Assembly (NCBI GenBank): GCA_045658965.1
Contig: JAZOVZ010000067.1
Span: forward strand, 1-5,934
Reading direction: 5' to 3'
DNA from: SVQP01 sp045658965
GTDB taxonomy: Bacteria; Bacillota; Clostridia; Oscillospirales; CAG-272
DNA: 5,934 bases
The notes beneath the pieces are model-generated. The model saw only the letters and a list, made by a program, of their open reading frames with translations. It did no database searches and was not told the origin of the DNA. A program made the translations under genes and the position numbers. This document shows, piece by piece, positions 4,486-5,934 of the stretch. Each line of letters starts with the position of its first letter. Position 1 is the stretch's first letter.

Positions 4486-5934
4486 ATGATCTGTGGAGCA
4501 GTTCAGAATCTGCTGAACTACGGCATCAAGAACAAATTGATCACCGAAGATGATGTTTACGTGGTCCGCAACGCGATCATGGATGCGCTGCATCTTACGG
4601 ATTGGAAGGAAAGTGCATCCGAATGTGTGTCTGAATCCATCGACGACCTTCTGACTCCTCTCGTCGATTATGCGTGTAAGCAGGGCATCATTCCGAACAC
4701 GGCAAATTCCCGAGACCTGTTTGATACAAAGATCATGGGGCTTATGACGGCAATGCCCCACGAGGTAATTCGTAAGTTTCAAAAGAAATACAGCGAAAGC
4801 CCCGAGGCAGCAACCGATTGGTACTACGGATACAGTCAGAGCGCCAATTACGTCAGAGCCGGTCGCATCGCAAAGGACCTTAAGTGGACGTATGATACCG
4901 AATACGGTACGCTTGATATCACAATCAACCTTTCAAAGCCCGAAAAGGACCCGAGAGATATTGCCGCTGCCAAAAAGCAGAGAGCAGCCTCTTATCCGAA
5001 ATGTCAGCTTTGTCCAGAAAACGCAGGCTTTGCCGGTAATGCAAAGCATCCTGCAAGACAGAACCTAAGACCGATTCCAATCGAGGTCGGAGGCGAAGCG
5101 TGGGAGTTCCAATACTCTCCCTACGGGTATTATAACGAGCATTGCATCGTTTTCAATACCAAGCATACTCCGATGAAGATTGATGAAACGGTCTTCGGCA
5201 AGCTCTTTGACATCGTTGATTATTTTCCGCACTACTTTGTCGGTTCCAATGCGGATCTCCCCATTGTAGGTGGCTCAATCCTTACTCACGAGCACTTCCA
5301 GGGCGGCAGATACACTTTCGCAATGGAAAGAGCCGAGGTGGAGAAGCGCTTTGAGATTCCGAAGTTCCCGGAGGTCAAAGCAGGCATCGTCAAGTGGCCT
5401 ATGTCGGTCATTCGCTTGGAGAGCGAGAGCCGAGAGGCACTTGCAAAATGCTCCAATCTCGTCTTGAAAGCTTGGAGAGAATACAGTGATGCTTCGGCAC
5501 TTATTTTTGCGGAAACCGATGGAAATCCGCACAATACGGTAACACCGATCGCAAGAAAGAATGGTAACACTTACGTTTGCGATCTGGTGCTCCGTAACAA
5601 TCTTACTACAAAGGACAGACCCTTGGGTGTATTTCACCCCAATCCCCTTCTCCACCACATCAAGAAAGAGAATATCGGCTTAATCGAGGTGATGGGTCTT
5701 GCCGTGCTCCCGGCAAGACTGGCAAGAGAGATTGGAATGCTTGAAAAGCTGATGGTCTCAGGTCAGAGCCTTTACGCACTCCCCGAACTGACACATCATG
5801 CCAAATGGGCGACCGAGGTGCTCGCAAAGCATCCCGAATTTTGTGCAGAAAACGCGCGAGGTATTTTGGAGCAAGAAATTGGCGAAGTATTCCTTGAGGT
5901 TCTAAAGGACGCAGGCGTGTTCAAGAGAACCGAA
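4486..5934 (+). CDS. galT: Galactose-1-phosphate uridylyltransferase, class II (3' end cut by window edge)
   Basis: This is an open frame of 483 codons with no stop before the window edge. The Firmicutes-type (class II) GalT family is about 490-515 residues, so only the extreme C-terminus should be missing. The enzyme transfers UMP from UDP-glucose to galactose-1-phosphate, giving UDP-galactose and glucose-1-phosphate. Recognisable motifs are YPKCQLCPENAGFAGNAKHP at 170-189 with a CxxC, then FQYSPYGYYNEHCIVF at 208-223, GGSILTHEHFQGG at 262-274 (the HEH at 268-270 containing the presumed nucleotidylated His), NPHNTVTPIAR at 347-357 and GVFHPNPLLHHIKKENIGLI at 381-400. The class II type is distinct from E. 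coli GalT (HPHxQ). The start ATG follows AAGGGGGG (4472-4479) by six bases and lies 16 nt after galE, supporting co-transcription. Confidence 0.95.
   Translation, partial: MICGAVQNLLNYGIKNKLITEDDVYVVRNAIMDALHLTDWKESASECVSESIDDLLTPLVDYACKQGIIPNTANSRDLFDTKIMGLMTAMPHEVIRKFQKKYSESPEAATDWYYGYSQSANYVRAGRIAKDLKWTYDTEYGTLDITINLSKPEKDPRDIAAAKKQRAASYPKCQLCPENAGFAGNAKHPARQNLRPIPIEVGGEAWEFQYSPYGYYNEHCIVFNTKHTPMKIDETVFGKLFDIVDYFPHYFVGSNADLPIVGGSILTHEHFQGGRYTFAMERAEVEKRFEIPKFPEVKAGIVKWPMSVIRLESESREALAKCSNLVLKAWREYSDASALIFAETDGNPHNTVTPIARKNGNTYVCDLVLRNNLTTKDRPLGVFHPNPLLHHIKKENIGLIEVMGLAVLPARLAREIGMLEKLMVSGQSLYALPELTHHAKWATEVLAKHPEFCAENARGILEQEIGEVFLEVLKDAGVFKRTE

Overview
The window looks like chromosomal DNA from an anaerobic low-to-mid-GC Firmicute of the class Clostridia (Ruminococcaceae/Oscillospiraceae or Lachnospiraceae type). 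The reasons are an AdhE-type acetaldehyde/alcohol dehydrogenase, strong AAGGAG-like Shine-Dalgarno sequences, a class II (Firmicutes-type) GalT and a GalK with the variant GNHTDH motif. Assignment below class is inference.

Layout. Positions 1-510 (minus strand) hold the first 170 codons of adhE. Positions 511-845 hold the adhE leader and promoter, a 40-bp regulatory element, a 26-bp inverted repeat, and the terminator of the next gene. Positions 846-1697 (minus) encode an AraC-family regulator with an N-terminal cupin domain. Positions 1698-1897 are a divergent control region. From 1898 to the right edge (plus) runs a Leloir galactose operon: galK, a 78-residue unknown protein, galE, and galT, which lacks only its extreme C-terminus. 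Gaps between these genes are 29, 38 and 16 nt, so one transcript is likely.

How the genes fit together. GalK phosphorylates galactose, GalT exchanges UDP from UDP-glucose onto galactose-1-phosphate, and GalE regenerates UDP-glucose. AdhE reduces acetyl-CoA to ethanol and re-oxidises NADH at the far end of sugar fermentation.

The most interesting observation is a 40-bp element present twice with 38/40 identity. One copy reads toward adhE (634-673, minus) and the other toward galK (1780-1819, plus). Each copy ends exactly 20 nt upstream of an extended -10 box, and each carries two TGTCNAT half-sites 21 bp apart, the direct-repeat geometry typical of AraC-family activators. The araC-type gene sits between the two copies. 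I infer a small local regulon in which this regulator controls both galactose catabolism and ethanol production. No transposon, CRISPR array, tRNA or rRNA was seen.
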